Origin: Eubacterium_G segne
Lineage (GTDB): Bacteria > Bacillota > Clostridia > Lachnospirales > Lachnospiraceae
DNA: 64,000 bases
Reading direction: 5' to 3'
Assembly (NCBI RefSeq): GCF_014287775.1
Contig: NZ_JACOOZ010000001.1
Span: 1 to 64,000, forward strand
Part shown: piece by piece, positions 24,452 through 33,040 of the stretch
Position numbering within the stretch: position 1 is the first letter of the stretch
Layout of the letters: every line of letters starts with the position of its first letter
Program-made: the position numbers and the translations under genes
Notes under the pieces: generated by a model
The model's database searches: none
The model's input: the letters and a program-made list of their open reading frames with translations, nothing else
What the model was told of the DNA's origin: nothing

Positions 24452-25408
24452 CTAATTGTAATATTTGTTTACTGCCTGGACAGCTTCATCTTTTGACAAA
24501 TTAAATTTTTCTTCTACCTTCTTTTCAATTATATCAGTTGTAGCACCTAACTCTTTTGCCACTTCTATAAGCGCTTTTATTCCTTCCTGTATGCCTTCCT
24601 GTATACCTTCCTGTTTGCCCTCAAGAATCATGTCTTCTATTGCCTTACACATATCAACTTCCTCCTTATTTTTCTCATACTGCTTCATGTCTATCTTTGC
24701 CTTTCCAAATGTTTCTATCATTCTAGCAGATTCAAGATCCATATGTAAATAGTATTCATGATTATTTTCCAATATTTCTTTCATTTTTGCCAAACTGTCT
24801 GATGCATTAATAAACTCCAGCACTTTCCCTAGTTCAGTTCTAAATTTTGAGAAATCCTTTATGTCTTTTGGTTCTATTAGGTTTATGTGATAATCATTTA
24901 CATATCTTAAAATATCAAGGTCTGTTTCCTTAAACATTTCATACAAACTTTTAGGACCATCCCATGCTTCATTGCCCCAGTATAGTACCAGTGTTATAAC
25001 TGGTGTGATTTTATCACTCTTTGTCACTCCTGACAGATATTCTGCTGAACTAAGCTTATCTTTACATTTTTTATGATTTTTTTCTATCCTGCTGACCTGC
25101 CCGGAATAATTTAGAGAATCATAAAGCATGTTTCTTACAGGCATTGCATAATGAATCTCTGACTGATTCTCTATTCCTAGCAGAAAATATGTATAGTGAT
25201 TGTCACTTTTTACCACACACCTTTTTATAATGTCCCTGTACTTTTCAATAAAGGTATTTTTGTTTTTTTCACTATAGGGAAGGGCAATTTCACTTATGCT
25301 CTCTTCATGTAAGTTTTCTGGTTTTATAACCTGCTTTCCATTGTATAAATAGTAATTAAACACATCTGCAAACTTTTCATTGTCTGACATGTACTTTTTT
25401 GCTAACAA
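24452..25408 (-). CDS. Rpn-family nuclease-like protein, possibly 5'-truncated
   Basis: This frame of up to 318 codons resembles the Rpn / PD-(D/E)XK transposase-like family: MSDNEKFADVFNYYLYNGKQVI at the start (written here as separate motifs FADVFN and YLYNGKQVI), YFLLGIENQSEIHYAMPVR, and TLVLYWGNEAWDGP. The central Glu in GIENQ is a probable nuclease residue. No ATG lies before the first motif and the TTG at 25408 has no ribosome site. The bases just upstream are the T-run of the terminator of the gene at 25516. The 5' end may have been lost, and expression is doubtful. ATG 25390 is another possible start. Confidence 0.65.
   Translation of the reverse strand: MLAKKYMSDNEKFADVFNYYLYNGKQVIKPENLHEESISEIALPYSEKNKNTFIEKYRDIIKRCVVKSDNHYTYFLLGIENQSEIHYAMPVRNMLYDSLNYSGQVSRIEKNHKKCKDKLSSAEYLSGVTKSDKITPVITLVLYWGNEAWDGPKSLYEMFKETDLDILRYVNDYHINLIEPKDIKDFSKFRTELGKVLEFINASDSLAKMKEILENNHEYYLHMDLESARMIETFGKAKIDMKQYEKNKEEVDMCKAIEDMILEGKQEGIQEGIQEGIKALIEVAKELGATTDIIEKKVEEKFNLSKDEAVQAVNKYYN
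24582..24617 (-). repeat. Three 12-bp tandem repeats inside the Rpn-like gene
   Basis: Three units of CCTTCCTGTATG type encode repeated EGIQ on the minus strand (EGKQEGIQEGIQEGI). Because the unit is a multiple of three, copy-number change would lengthen a helix without a frameshift. Confidence 0.8.
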
Positions 25409-25415
25409 ATCAATA

Positions 25416-25473
25416 TCAAAAAAAAAGCCAAAAATAAGCAGTAGCCGGGAAATTAAATTGCTACTGCTTATTT
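25416..25473 (-). terminator. Terminator of the Big2 gene
   Basis: On the minus strand, AAATAAGCAGTAGC pairs with GCTACTGCTTATTT, followed after a few bases by nine T residues. It sits immediately before the Rpn-like frame. Confidence 0.85.
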
Positions 25474-25515
25474 TATCTCTTTTTAAGCTATCTATGTAAG
25501 AAATTAAATATGAAA

Positions 25516-26343
25516 TTAATTATACCGTGAATATAACGTAGTAAATCCCAAATCACCAGATGATACCCCTACGGAATATGTACCCATAATGTAGTCGAAA
25601 TCCAGTAAGCCAATTGCAACAGATGATGTGGCTAACTCCTCAATAGACTGAACATCATCGGTCATATCTGTTACACCAAAAGCAACTGCACTCTTCTGAT
25701 GAATCAGCTTCTTATATACTATGCCCTCTCCATAATTATCATAAGAATCACTATACCAGATTTTGCTTGTAGCATCCTTTACATTAGTAACATCAAATGT
25801 CGTATAATCATACTCCGACAAGTAAGTATCATCAATTGAAACACTTATTCTTACTGTGTTCGTTGCAGGATAATATTTCACACAGGTAAAATATTCATAC
25901 CTTTCATCATCATTGGAAACTGTCTGTCTGCTTAAATAATAATATTTACCGGACATATCCTCAGACACAGTACCATATTTTATGCAGGCATTCTTTATTT
26001 TATCCTTGACAGTTACAGTTGTAGCCTTTTTCTTCTTAACTGTAACCCTGCATTTATATTTCTTGCCACCAACTTTTGCAGTTATGGTAACTTTTCCTGC
26101 TTTCTTTCCCTTAACTTTTCCCCTTTTACTAACTGTTGCTATTTTTTTGTTTGATGAAATCCACTTAACCTTCTTCTTATTGTTTTTAACCTTTAGTGTC
26201 ACTGTTTTTCCAACATAGATTGTTGCAGATTTCTTATTTAACTTAGCTTTTGATGCCGCACTTACACCGGTATTTGGAAGTACAATAAAAGACATCACAA
26301 TTACTGATAAAATAACCAATAGTTTCTTAATTTTCTTTTCCAT
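25516..26343 (-). CDS. Secreted Big2 (Ig-like) domain protein
   Basis: This 275-residue protein has a signal peptide (about 1-29) and one bacterial Ig-like group 2 domain (about 33-103: ATIYVGKTVTLKV, WISSNKKIATVSKRGKVKGKKAG). A C-terminal region (about 110-275) rich in Tyr, Asp and Ser follows, with no recognised fold. The Ig domain is very Lys-rich, like those in other secreted proteins of this window. It is probably exported and wall-associated by charge, as no anchor motif is seen. Confidence 0.75.
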   Translation of the reverse strand: MEKKIKKLLVILSVIVMSFIVLPNTGVSAASKAKLNKKSATIYVGKTVTLKVKNNKKKVKWISSNKKIATVSKRGKVKGKKAGKVTITAKVGGKKYKCRVTVKKKKATTVTVKDKIKNACIKYGTVSEDMSGKYYYLSRQTVSNDDERYEYFTCVKYYPATNTVRISVSIDDTYLSEYDYTTFDVTNVKDATSKIWYSDSYDNYGEGIVYKKLIHQKSAVAFGVTDMTDDVQSIEELATSSVAIGLLDFDYIMGTYSVGVSSGDLGFTTLYSRYN

Positions 26344-26489
26344 TTCATTTTCTCCTTTTTATTTTCTGATACCTACACCCTCAAGTTACATACATTAATT
26401 TTTTTTATTTTGAAATATTAATGTATATATTAAAATTATAATCAAACAATCTTTCTTAGTCAACTAAATAAACACATAATCAACCCATT

Positions 26490-26511
26490 GTTTACATATT
26501 ATATAGTAAAC
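26490..26511. promoter_or_regulatory. Operator-like palindrome upstream of the XRE gene
   Basis: GTTTAC (26490-26495) and GTAAAC (26506-26511) are perfect inverted half-sites with a 10-base AT spacer that overlaps the probable promoter. The location fits autoregulation by the XRE protein that starts at 26532. Confidence 0.55.
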
Positions 26512-26531
26512 TGTGTTTAGGAGGTTTTGAA

Positions 26532-26819
26532 ATGGTTGATTTTGGAAACAGACTAAAAACATTAAGAATACAGAATAATATGACCCAATTCCAGCTTTCT
26601 CAGAAATTAGGATTAACCAAATCCGTAATAAGCGCCTACGAAAACGGACTAAGAATGCCATCCTATGATGTGTTAATTGCAATTTCAAATATTTTCAGAG
26701 TTACAACTGATTTTTTGCTTGGCATTGAGCATAAAAATAATATTGATTTATCCGGTTTATCCCTTGAAGAAGTGGACGCTTTATTAAACCTCATATCTGC
26801 CATGAAAAGAAAAAAATAA
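26532..26819 (+). CDS. XRE-family helix-turn-helix regulator
   Basis: This 95-residue protein has an HTH_3 domain at 6-62 (MTQFQLSQKLGLTKSVISAYENG) and a short C-terminal helix (LEEVDALLNLISAMKRK) that probably dimerises. GGAGG precedes the ATG. It resembles small SinR-like or stand-alone regulators. It is convergent with the NYN gene. The palindrome at 26490 is a candidate site. Confidence 0.85.
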   Translation: MVDFGNRLKTLRIQNNMTQFQLSQKLGLTKSVISAYENGLRMPSYDVLIAISNIFRVTTDFLLGIEHKNNIDLSGLSLEEVDALLNLISAMKRKK

Positions 26820-26850
26820 CACTATCTTGTGGATAAAGATAGTGTTATTT
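26816..26850. terminator. Bidirectional terminator, XRE / NYN
   Basis: ATAACACTATCTT pairs with AAGATAGTGTTAT between convergent genes and is followed by TTATG. The T-run is short. Confidence 0.6.
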
Positions 26851-26863
26851 ATGTTGTCACATT

Positions 26864-27625
26864 TTATTTATTTTTTTCCCATAAGCCATCCTGCTCTACT
26901 CTTTCCCAGTCAACAGTTAAAATTTTAGGTTTTTTCCCATGATATTTTATTTCTTCAAGATTCAAATATTTGTTATTCATCAGGTCATTTAATGCCGCCT
27001 GAATACGCTCTTTTGATACCCCACTATGAGCAGAAACGCTCTCTATTGTCTTGCCATATGTAGCCATTTTACGTCTTTTCTTTACGATATATAATGAATT
27101 TAATATTGCATCATAATAATACTGCTGCTCCTGTTTAGACCTTGGCATTTCAACATATGAATTGGCTGATGACTTAAGCTTATTACTAAGGGAATGTTTT
27201 ACTCCATATATAATGACTTTCTTTTTCAACTCACGCAAATACTTTATTGCCAAATTAAAATGTGCATCCCCTGTAAAAATAATAAAAACATCCGGTGAAT
27301 TCTTCTTTGCAGCTTCACGATATATTGCATCTAAAATAATAAAATCCGTAAAATCTTTATCAACACCGTCTTTTGTGCTTGCCGTATGAACTACATTCTT
27401 CGTTATTTTTTCTAATCGTGGCAATTCCTTTTCTATTGAATTTCCATGAAAATCGCCAAAAAATACTATGTTCTTTACACTATACTCTTCAGTTAATTCT
27501 TCATACCACTCTTCTACATTAGGTTTCATGGAAAAAATATTATTGTACCCATAATACCAATGCTCATAATCAACAAATACAGCTGCCGAATGTTTTCCAC
27601 TCTTATTAAACAGTCCGTTAAACAC
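26864..27625 (-). CDS. NYN-domain protein (LabA/DUF88-like) with winged-helix tail
   Basis: Residues 13-160 form a NYN PIN-like domain: AVFVDYEHWYYGY carries the first conserved Asp, VDKDFTDFIILDA and IIFTGDAHFNLAI the later acidic residues. NYN domains are probable RNases. The C-terminal part (about 165-250) includes a winged-helix-like segment (SVSAHSGVSKERIQAALNDL). The target is unknown. The gene is monocistronic. Confidence 0.8.
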   Translation of the reverse strand: MFNGLFNKSGKHSAAVFVDYEHWYYGYNNIFSMKPNVEEWYEELTEEYSVKNIVFFGDFHGNSIEKELPRLEKITKNVVHTASTKDGVDKDFTDFIILDAIYREAAKKNSPDVFIIFTGDAHFNLAIKYLRELKKKVIIYGVKHSLSNKLKSSANSYVEMPRSKQEQQYYYDAILNSLYIVKKRRKMATYGKTIESVSAHSGVSKERIQAALNDLMNNKYLNLEEIKYHGKKPKILTVDWERVEQDGLWEKNK

Positions 27626-27671
27626 GTTCTTCCTCCTTTCCTTAAATTTCCTATATTATTATAACAGAATT

Positions 27672-27720
27672 ATAATAAAAAGAAACAGATTTTAATATCC
27701 CATTGCAAATCCGTTTCTTT
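27672..27720 (-). terminator. Terminator after the small membrane protein gene
   Basis: On the minus strand, AAAGAAACGGATTT pairs with AAATCTGTTTCTTT, followed by TTATTAT. Confidence 0.7.
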
Positions 27721-27774
27721 TTTACCTTACCTAATGAAAAATGTTGTTATTAAATAACACTTTCCACTAATCCA

Positions 27775-27963
27775 TTATTTATTTTTTTTATCATAAAAGA
27801 ATTTCATAACCAGTAAAATTGCCCATACCACAAATCCAACAACCGTAAGAATTGTTCCAATATGACTTCCACTTACATAATAATCTGCCATATTTCCTGC
27901 AACTATAAGAATAAGTCCTCCAAAAAACATCCAAAAAACTAATTTACTTGGTCTCTCCTGCAT
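27775..27963 (-). CDS. Small two-pass membrane protein
   Basis: This 62-residue protein has membrane segments at about 9-27 and 35-54 and a basic tail (KFFYDKKN). GGAGG lies ahead of the ATG. Its function is unknown. Confidence 0.55.
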   Translation of the reverse strand: MQERPSKLVFWMFFGGLILIVAGNMADYYVSGSHIGTILTVVGFVVWAILLVMKFFYDKKNK

Positions 27964-28051
27964 TGTATTCCTCCAAAATTTTCTAAATATCGCCAGTCCT
28001 ATTATAACAGATTTTCAGACAAATGTGCATTGGATATTGATTATTCATTTA

Positions 28052-28276
28052 TTATTCACATTTAAGGTACTTAACAATTTCTACCCTGCTAGACATTACT
28101 GCAAACAAGACACTAAAAAACAAGGATAGAAACACACTACAGATGACTAACGTGATTACAGAATATGATGTTATTCTTATGCTCCATACCTGATATTCTG
28201 CAAACCATTTATACAATTTAATTCCACACATTGAAATCATAATTGTGGCAATTGATATTAAAATATCAACCAGCAT
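28052..28276 (-). CDS. Small two-pass membrane protein, third gene of lipoprotein operon
   Basis: This 74-residue protein has hydrophobic segments at about 3-22 and 38-62. It begins two bases after the stop of the 114-residue protein gene. The family is unknown. It probably belongs to a membrane complex with its two neighbours. Confidence 0.55.
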   Translation of the reverse strand: MLVDILISIATIMISMCGIKLYKWFAEYQVWSIRITSYSVITLVICSVFLSLFFSVLFAVMSSRVEIVKYLKCE

Positions 28277-28278
28277 AA

Positions 28279-28623
28279 CTATAATGCCTCAGCAAAAAAC
28301 TGAAAAATAACATTTCCTCTGTCATTAGCCAACACATCATTCTTGTGAATTTCCTCACCTTCCCTGCATTGAACATTTGCCTCATTGCTCAATATGATTT
28401 TTAAATTTTCTATAGATGTTACTGTTACATCCACTTTATAATATTCCCGCATATCGGTTTTCTTCACTTCCTCTATTGCACCATATGCCATAAGTTCAGT
28501 CTTAAAATCCTTGTCCTCATTATATTTTTTTATTTCTTTATTGGAAATTGATATAACCGCCCCTAATGGAATACAATATATCAATACACACACTACAAAT
28601 ATCAAAAAGTATTTTGCTTTCAC
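28279..28623 (-). CDS. Membrane-anchored small protein, second gene of lipoprotein operon
   Basis: This 114-residue protein starts with GTG 28623, which overlaps the TAG of the lipoprotein gene by one base. It has one N-terminal membrane segment (about 5-26), then an extracytoplasmic domain with alternating strands (EYYKVDVTVTSIENLKIILSN). It may be a periplasm-side partner of the lipoprotein. The family is not recognised. Confidence 0.55.
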   Translation of the reverse strand: MKAKYFLIFVVCVLIYCIPLGAVISISNKEIKKYNEDKDFKTELMAYGAIEEVKKTDMREYYKVDVTVTSIENLKIILSNEANVQCREGEEIHKNDVLANDRGNVIFQFFAEAL

Positions 28624-29720
28624 TATTCTTTATCTTCCTTTGCTAAATTTTTCAAATATAGATTAAATATGTCAACCTTATCAATTTTGTATGCATATAT
28701 TTCCTGTGCACTTCTTGAGTACCCTCTCGCCATTACCGGAACATTCAAAGTACCTGTTTTTTTGCCCAATTTATAATCAATACATACTATGGGCGAAATG
28801 TAACTTCCGATATTGTTCTCTAAAATATCATTACTGCATTTTAGAACAACAGTTGTACTTGTTTCCTTTGGAATTATATTATTTCCGTTCTTATCAAAAT
28901 CAAATTCCACTGTACCATTTTCATTAGATGTAGAAATACTTATGTTTTTAACTTTTATGCTATCATCAATATTTTTTAAATATATATTCTTTATTTCCAA
29001 TTTATCCTTAAATGTTTCTATAATACCATCCAATGTTATATCAAAATCAGAATCCATTGATATATAATCCAAGCCATCTATTGTCTGCATTGCTGAATTT
29101 TCACCATCTATATCCTGAGCAAAAGTTTCTTTCATTGCCTGTTTTTTATTTACATTTATTTTTCCAATGTCAAATTTATACTCATCACCATCATATGTAA
29201 CAATCATGTTTTTTATTTCATAATCCCTATCTTTACTTACATTTTCCATGTTTATTTCAGTTGAAACCGTATATACATAAATTTTGGGGAAATTTTTATT
29301 TTCTGTTACACATCTTTGATAATCTTCATTACTTACCTGTTCAATTTGTGATTTTATTTTTTTTACCTCATAACCATTATATGCACACAGCAGAGGATAA
29401 CTAAATTTATTTTCACCTTCAACTTCGCTATCAGATATACTCCACTCATATTCCAATGTTGTATCAAATTTAATATCTAATTTTTTTTCGTCTAATTTTT
29501 CCGTGGAAATAATCTTAAAATCAAAATCGGTATATGGCATATTTTTAATAAAATTAATATTACAGTTTTCCAAATCTGTTAGGATAACCTTTTTATATTT
29601 AGGGATTTTTATGTTTTCCGTATCTACGTTTTTTCCAACTTTTTCATTTGTTTTTCCACAACCACATAGCACTACAACTACTAATGCCATACACATTATT
29701 TTTCTTACTAAACTTCTCAT
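28623..29720 (-). CDS. Lipoprotein of unknown function
   Basis: This 365-residue protein has a lipoprotein signal peptide with the lipobox VVLCGCGK (Cys at about 21). The mature part is mostly beta structure with Asp/Asn-rich segments; VTYDGDEYKFDIGKI and STTVVLKCSND suggest Ig-like strands. It opens a tight three-gene operon with two small membrane proteins and lies just downstream of the LytTR regulator gene. No binding or catalytic motif is seen. Confidence 0.6.
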   Translation of the reverse strand: MRSLVRKIMCMALVVVVLCGCGKTNEKVGKNVDTENIKIPKYKKVILTDLENCNINFIKNMPYTDFDFKIISTEKLDEKKLDIKFDTTLEYEWSISDSEVEGENKFSYPLLCAYNGYEVKKIKSQIEQVSNEDYQRCVTENKNFPKIYVYTVSTEINMENVSKDRDYEIKNMIVTYDGDEYKFDIGKINVNKKQAMKETFAQDIDGENSAMQTIDGLDYISMDSDFDITLDGIIETFKDKLEIKNIYLKNIDDSIKVKNISISTSNENGTVEFDFDKNGNNIIPKETSTTVVLKCSNDILENNIGSYISPIVCIDYKLGKKTGTLNVPVMARGYSRSAQEIYAYKIDKVDIFNLYLKNLAKEDKE

Positions 29721-29826
29721 AAATCCTCTCTATTCTTCCTTTGCAAAGTATCAATCCATTCGCTTTGTATGCCAGCGACTAATTTTTTTCAATATTTTTC
29801 GTTTCAAATGACAAACATTTTTCACC

Positions 29827-30522
29827 TTACCTGACATATTGCATTTTCATATACCTAACAAATATCTCTTTCACCTTTTTTCTTTTTCTCTTCGCCATAG
29901 GAACTTCTTCACTACAATACTCCATAATAACGCTATTTTCCTTTATTATTAAAACATATTTCAAAGCTATTAAATAACCTCTATATGGTGAGAAATACTC
30001 AACCTGATTAAGCCTTTCTTTCCACCATACAAGTGAATGTTTAGATTCAATAACTCCGTTTTTCATATGTATATATGTTCCATCCCCATAGCCTTCCAAA
30101 AAAATTATGTCATGTTCACTGACCTTAATAATCTCTTTTTTATTTTCTATTACAAAATATTTTCTTTCTTTTTCTTTATGTAATTTGCATAAAATATTAG
30201 CCATTTTTTCCTCTTTAAATGGTCTTTGTAAAAAGGTATATGCTTTAACCTCAAAAGCCTCATCTACTCTTGATAAATTATCTGAAATAAAAATAATATC
30301 AAGATCTTTATATTTCTCTTTAATCTTTCTTGCCAGACTTATTCCATCACAATCCCATAATGTTATTTCAAGAATTATTAAATCTAATCTCTCAAGACTT
30401 TTAACTAAATCATTATAGTTTTTATAATTATATATTTTATCATCTGTTTTCATATCAATTAATATTCTTTCCAAAATTGTGCGGTCATTTTTATTTAGGT
30501 CATACATTCCAATGTTCATCAT
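29827..30522 (-). CDS. LytTR response regulator with degenerate receiver
   Basis: This protein of about 231 residues starts at ATG 30522 (or the adjacent ATG 30519); AAAGGAAG lies ten bases upstream. The receiver (about 3-115) keeps the acidic start YDLNKND, but the phosphoacceptor position reads LIILEITL, with Glu in place of Asp, and the KPF motif reads RPF. The LytTR DNA-binding domain (about 130-225) contains IIFLEGYGDGTYIHMKNG. Glu at the acceptor can mimic phosphorylation, so the regulator may be always active. It lies between two operons of secreted proteins. No histidine kinase is adjacent. Confidence 0.8.
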   Translation of the reverse strand: MMNIGMYDLNKNDRTILERILIDMKTDDKIYNYKNYNDLVKSLERLDLIILEITLWDCDGISLARKIKEKYKDLDIIFISDNLSRVDEAFEVKAYTFLQRPFKEEKMANILCKLHKEKERKYFVIENKKEIIKVSEHDIIFLEGYGDGTYIHMKNGVIESKHSLVWWKERLNQVEYFSPYRGYLIALKYVLIIKENSVIMEYCSEEVPMAKRKRKKVKEIFVRYMKMQYVR

Positions 30523-30659
30523 ATTTGTCTTTCTTCCTTTTTTCACACAATGTACTTTAATTTCAGCATTTTATCACATTTTGAAACATTTTAATATTGT
30601 TAATCTCAAATTTGCCAACAATATGCAAAAAGCCACCAATTATATACAATTCTATTAAA

Positions 30660-30818
30660 TCAAGTAGGCTGACTCCTACCCGATTGTAGGCAGCGGATAT
30701 CTCAAAGTGTAGATTATGAAACACATCAAGTGTTTCATAAGTTGTAGTTTTTCGATGTTCTTATGCCCAACAAATGATATTTCGTGCAAATGCGATTAGC
30801 TTGCCGGGCTTTTGCTAC
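30660..30818. other. Structured non-coding element between operons
   Basis: The 330-base gap 30547-30876 has no gene. It contains GTAGG-CTGACT-CCTAC (30664-30679), TATGAAACAC-ATCAA-GTGTTTCATA near 30714-30738, and a long-range GCCC/GGGC plus GTAG/CTAC pairing towards 30818. The density of stems suggests an RNA or the end of an IS200/IS605-type element, but no transposase is present. The identity is unproven. Confidence 0.4.
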
Positions 30819-30862
30819 AAAAAAATGTTACCGGACGTCTTACTATAAACATATCCGGTAAC
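30819..30862 (-). terminator. Terminator of the metzincin operon
   Basis: On the minus strand, GTTACCGGA pairs with TCCGGTAAC and is followed by ATTTTTTT. It lies 15 bases after the stop at 30877. Confidence 0.85.
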
Positions 30863-30876
30863 GTATTAACTTACAT

Positions 30877-31542
30877 TTATTTAATTTTGTCCTCTATGTA
30901 ACTCTTCACCTCATCAAGCTTGGCATTATCTTTTAAATCCCTATAAAAGTTACTGCTAAATAATATATTCCCATTTTTTTCAATAAAAGCAAATCTTTCA
31001 GCATCTTCAAATCCATAGTCGGCAAGTTCTGACAAATATAAAATCTTTTGGTTTAATTCCAAAGTGTCATCTATACCATATTTGTGAATTATAAATATTC
31101 CTCTGTCCCCCTCTTCTATCTGAGAGTTAATATATGAATCTTCCTGATATATTTCCTCTTTCATGGTGGCACATCCTGATAAAACAGAAATCGTGCTTCC
31201 TTCTTTTATTTTTCCTTTAATGTCTGATTCAACCTTGATTTCAATAATGGCATTATACATTTTTTTATCATCAATCCTGATTTCTATATTATTCGCCTTT
31301 TCTACTGTACCCTCAACTATGCAATACTTATCATCATTCCAGATTTTATCCTGCTTTATCTCAGCCAAATTACTTTTTGACTCATTTTTATAATTTCCAT
31401 CCACATAGCTTACTTCTATTCCACCATCAGATTTCTTTAATTCAATCGTATTATTATTTCCATTGCTGTAAAAATAAATCATTGCACCAATAATAACAGC
31501 AATAATTACAATTACAAAAATACATATCTGTTTTTTTTTCAT
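30877..31542 (-). CDS. Membrane-anchored protein, possible NTR/OB-like fold, third gene of metzincin operon
   Basis: This 221-residue protein has one N-terminal membrane segment (about 5-27). The exported part includes IVEGTVEKANNIEI, YNAIIEIKVESDIKG, GSTISVLSG and GDRGIFII. This succession (source-of-export strand, five-stranded barrel, GD..YLL-like strand) resembles netrin/TIMP-type NTR modules and also appears in the preceding gene. No database support is available to me. It lies six bases after the 180-residue gene. Confidence 0.55.
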   Translation of the reverse strand: MKKKQICIFVIVIIAVIIGAMIYFYSNGNNNTIELKKSDGGIEVSYVDGNYKNESKSNLAEIKQDKIWNDDKYCIVEGTVEKANNIEIRIDDKKMYNAIIEIKVESDIKGKIKEGSTISVLSGCATMKEEIYQEDSYINSQIEEGDRGIFIIHKYGIDDTLELNQKILYLSELADYGFEDAERFAFIEKNGNILFSSNFYRDLKDNAKLDEVKSYIEDKIK

Positions 31543-31548
31543 ATAGCC

Positions 31549-32091
31549 TTACCTTTCCAATATTTTTTTCACATCTTTATACTTATTTAACGAAATATTC
31601 GATGCTTCGCCAGAAAGAAGTAAACTTCCATCTTCCTGTTTTAATGCCATAAAAAGATACTTTTCACCAACATCAGGTAACACATCATTTTCCATTATTA
31701 AAATACTCTTTCCATCACGTTCCAAACCGCCCCTCTTTTTCACACAGATCGTTGTTCCTCTTTGAATATTCCCTTTCAATATACTCAAAACTTCTATTTC
31801 ATAATTAGTATATGTATCATAAACAACTTCTTCTCCTGATTTTCCATCAACAACTATAGGTGCTTCATAGCAGTATCCATCTATGCTTTTAACCTTTCCA
31901 ACAAATATACAGTCCATAAATTTTACTGTATCCGTTAAACTCTTCACATTATAACTATAGTTTGCATGTACTATATTTAAGCCAACCTGTTTATCCTTAT
32001 TCTTATCATTGTTTTTTCCCCCTACATCTTTTATCACAAGTGCCCCAACTATTACCGTTAAACATATTAATATCATCATTATTTTTTTCAT
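31549..32091 (-). CDS. Membrane-anchored protein, possible NTR/OB-like fold, second gene of metzincin operon
   Basis: This 180-residue protein has an N-terminal signal or anchor (about 3-20). The exported part reads CIFVGKVKSIDG, YTNYEIEVLSILKGN, GTTICVKKRGG and DVGEKYLFMALKQ, the strand order of a small OB/NTR barrel. The gene starts six bases after the metzincin stop. In animals NTR domains (TIMPs) inhibit metzincins, so an inhibitor or immunity role is possible. That is inference only. Confidence 0.55.
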   Translation of the reverse strand: MKKIMMILICLTVIVGALVIKDVGGKNNDKNKDKQVGLNIVHANYSYNVKSLTDTVKFMDCIFVGKVKSIDGYCYEAPIVVDGKSGEEVVYDTYTNYEIEVLSILKGNIQRGTTICVKKRGGLERDGKSILIMENDVLPDVGEKYLFMALKQEDGSLLLSGEASNISLNKYKDVKKILER

Positions 32092-32097
32092 CTTATT

Positions 32098-32685
32098 CTA
32101 CCCCCAATATCCAGTATGACTTCTCATTAAATATTCCAATGCTGCACTATCAATTTTTTGTAACCCATTAACCACTGGTGTACTCTTATACATTATTGTT
32201 TTTTTTGAATTACTATCATCCATACCTAACGCATGCCCAAATTCATGTGTTATTACTGCAATTTTAGTCAATCGTGTCATATTATTGCTGTTCATATAAT
32301 ACCTGTTCAATCTCATATCACCAAATCCTCTAATGTTTGTTGATAGGTATGCATTGATTCCGTCATTTTTATTATAATCGTCTATGGTGACATCACAAAC
32401 CGTAGTGCTTGTATCCTTTCTAAAAATTGATTTACATCTAGATACAGTAATAGCACTTGCTTCGGTGTTCCATTTAGCTGCTGCCTTTTTAATGTGTTTA
32501 CCAAAAACATTTCCCTCATATTCCCAATCAATATGCCCTCCTTTATCCCAGCACGTGTAATCAAGCACATCAAAAACATACCCATTCCAATGCACGGTTT
32601 TGGCCTCTACCGTTGTTTCTAGCGTCAAACACATAGCCAAACAAAAACAAATGATTAATCCCATTGTCAACATTCTTTTTTTCAT
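32098..32685 (-). CDS. Secreted metzincin-type zinc protease
   Basis: This 195-residue protein has a signal peptide (about 1-28). VITHEFGHALGMDD (about 145-158) is a HExxHxxGxxD zinc site, as in snapalysin-type metzincins, and TIMYKS supplies the Met-turn. The catalytic domain is short (about 165 residues) with no visible propeptide, so activity may be controlled by other means. It is first in a three-gene operon with two anchored proteins. It ends in TAG, which shows that TAG is a normal stop in this genome. Confidence 0.85.
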   Translation of the reverse strand: MKKRMLTMGLIICFCLAMCLTLETTVEAKTVHWNGYVFDVLDYTCWDKGGHIDWEYEGNVFGKHIKKAAAKWNTEASAITVSRCKSIFRKDTSTTVCDVTIDDYNKNDGINAYLSTNIRGFGDMRLNRYYMNSNNMTRLTKIAVITHEFGHALGMDDSNSKKTIMYKSTPVVNGLQKIDSAALEYLMRSHTGYWG

Positions 32686-33030
32686 CCTAATTTGTTTCTC
32701 CTCTCAGATTATCTTTTCTGTCTTGCAGATTAAATTGTATTCAATCCAGATTTAATGTTTACAATGACAATTATTACATATTAACATTTTTTTTCAATAC
32801 AACACTGTTTAAATGACATTATTACCGGTTAAAATAACATTTTTTCTTTAACCTACCATAAATGCATAATTCCTCTGTATCCACACTCAATAGCTATATA
32901 ATTATATGCAACACTATTTTCCCTCTTGTTTTTAATCATAGTAAGTGGATTCCTATTATAATAAAATTTATGGATGGTAAATATACTTAACAACTATTTG
33001 GATTGTGTGAGCATAACATCCACAGTCACA
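32686..33030. other. Intergenic region, metzincin operon to dapL
   Basis: This AT-rich stretch of 345 bases upstream of the metzincin gene has no gene. Its right end holds GTGTGAGCATAAC..GTCACAC, a weak hairpin next to the dapL terminator. No clear promoter was identified. Confidence 0.4.
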
Positions 33031-33040
33031 CTTTTGCTAC

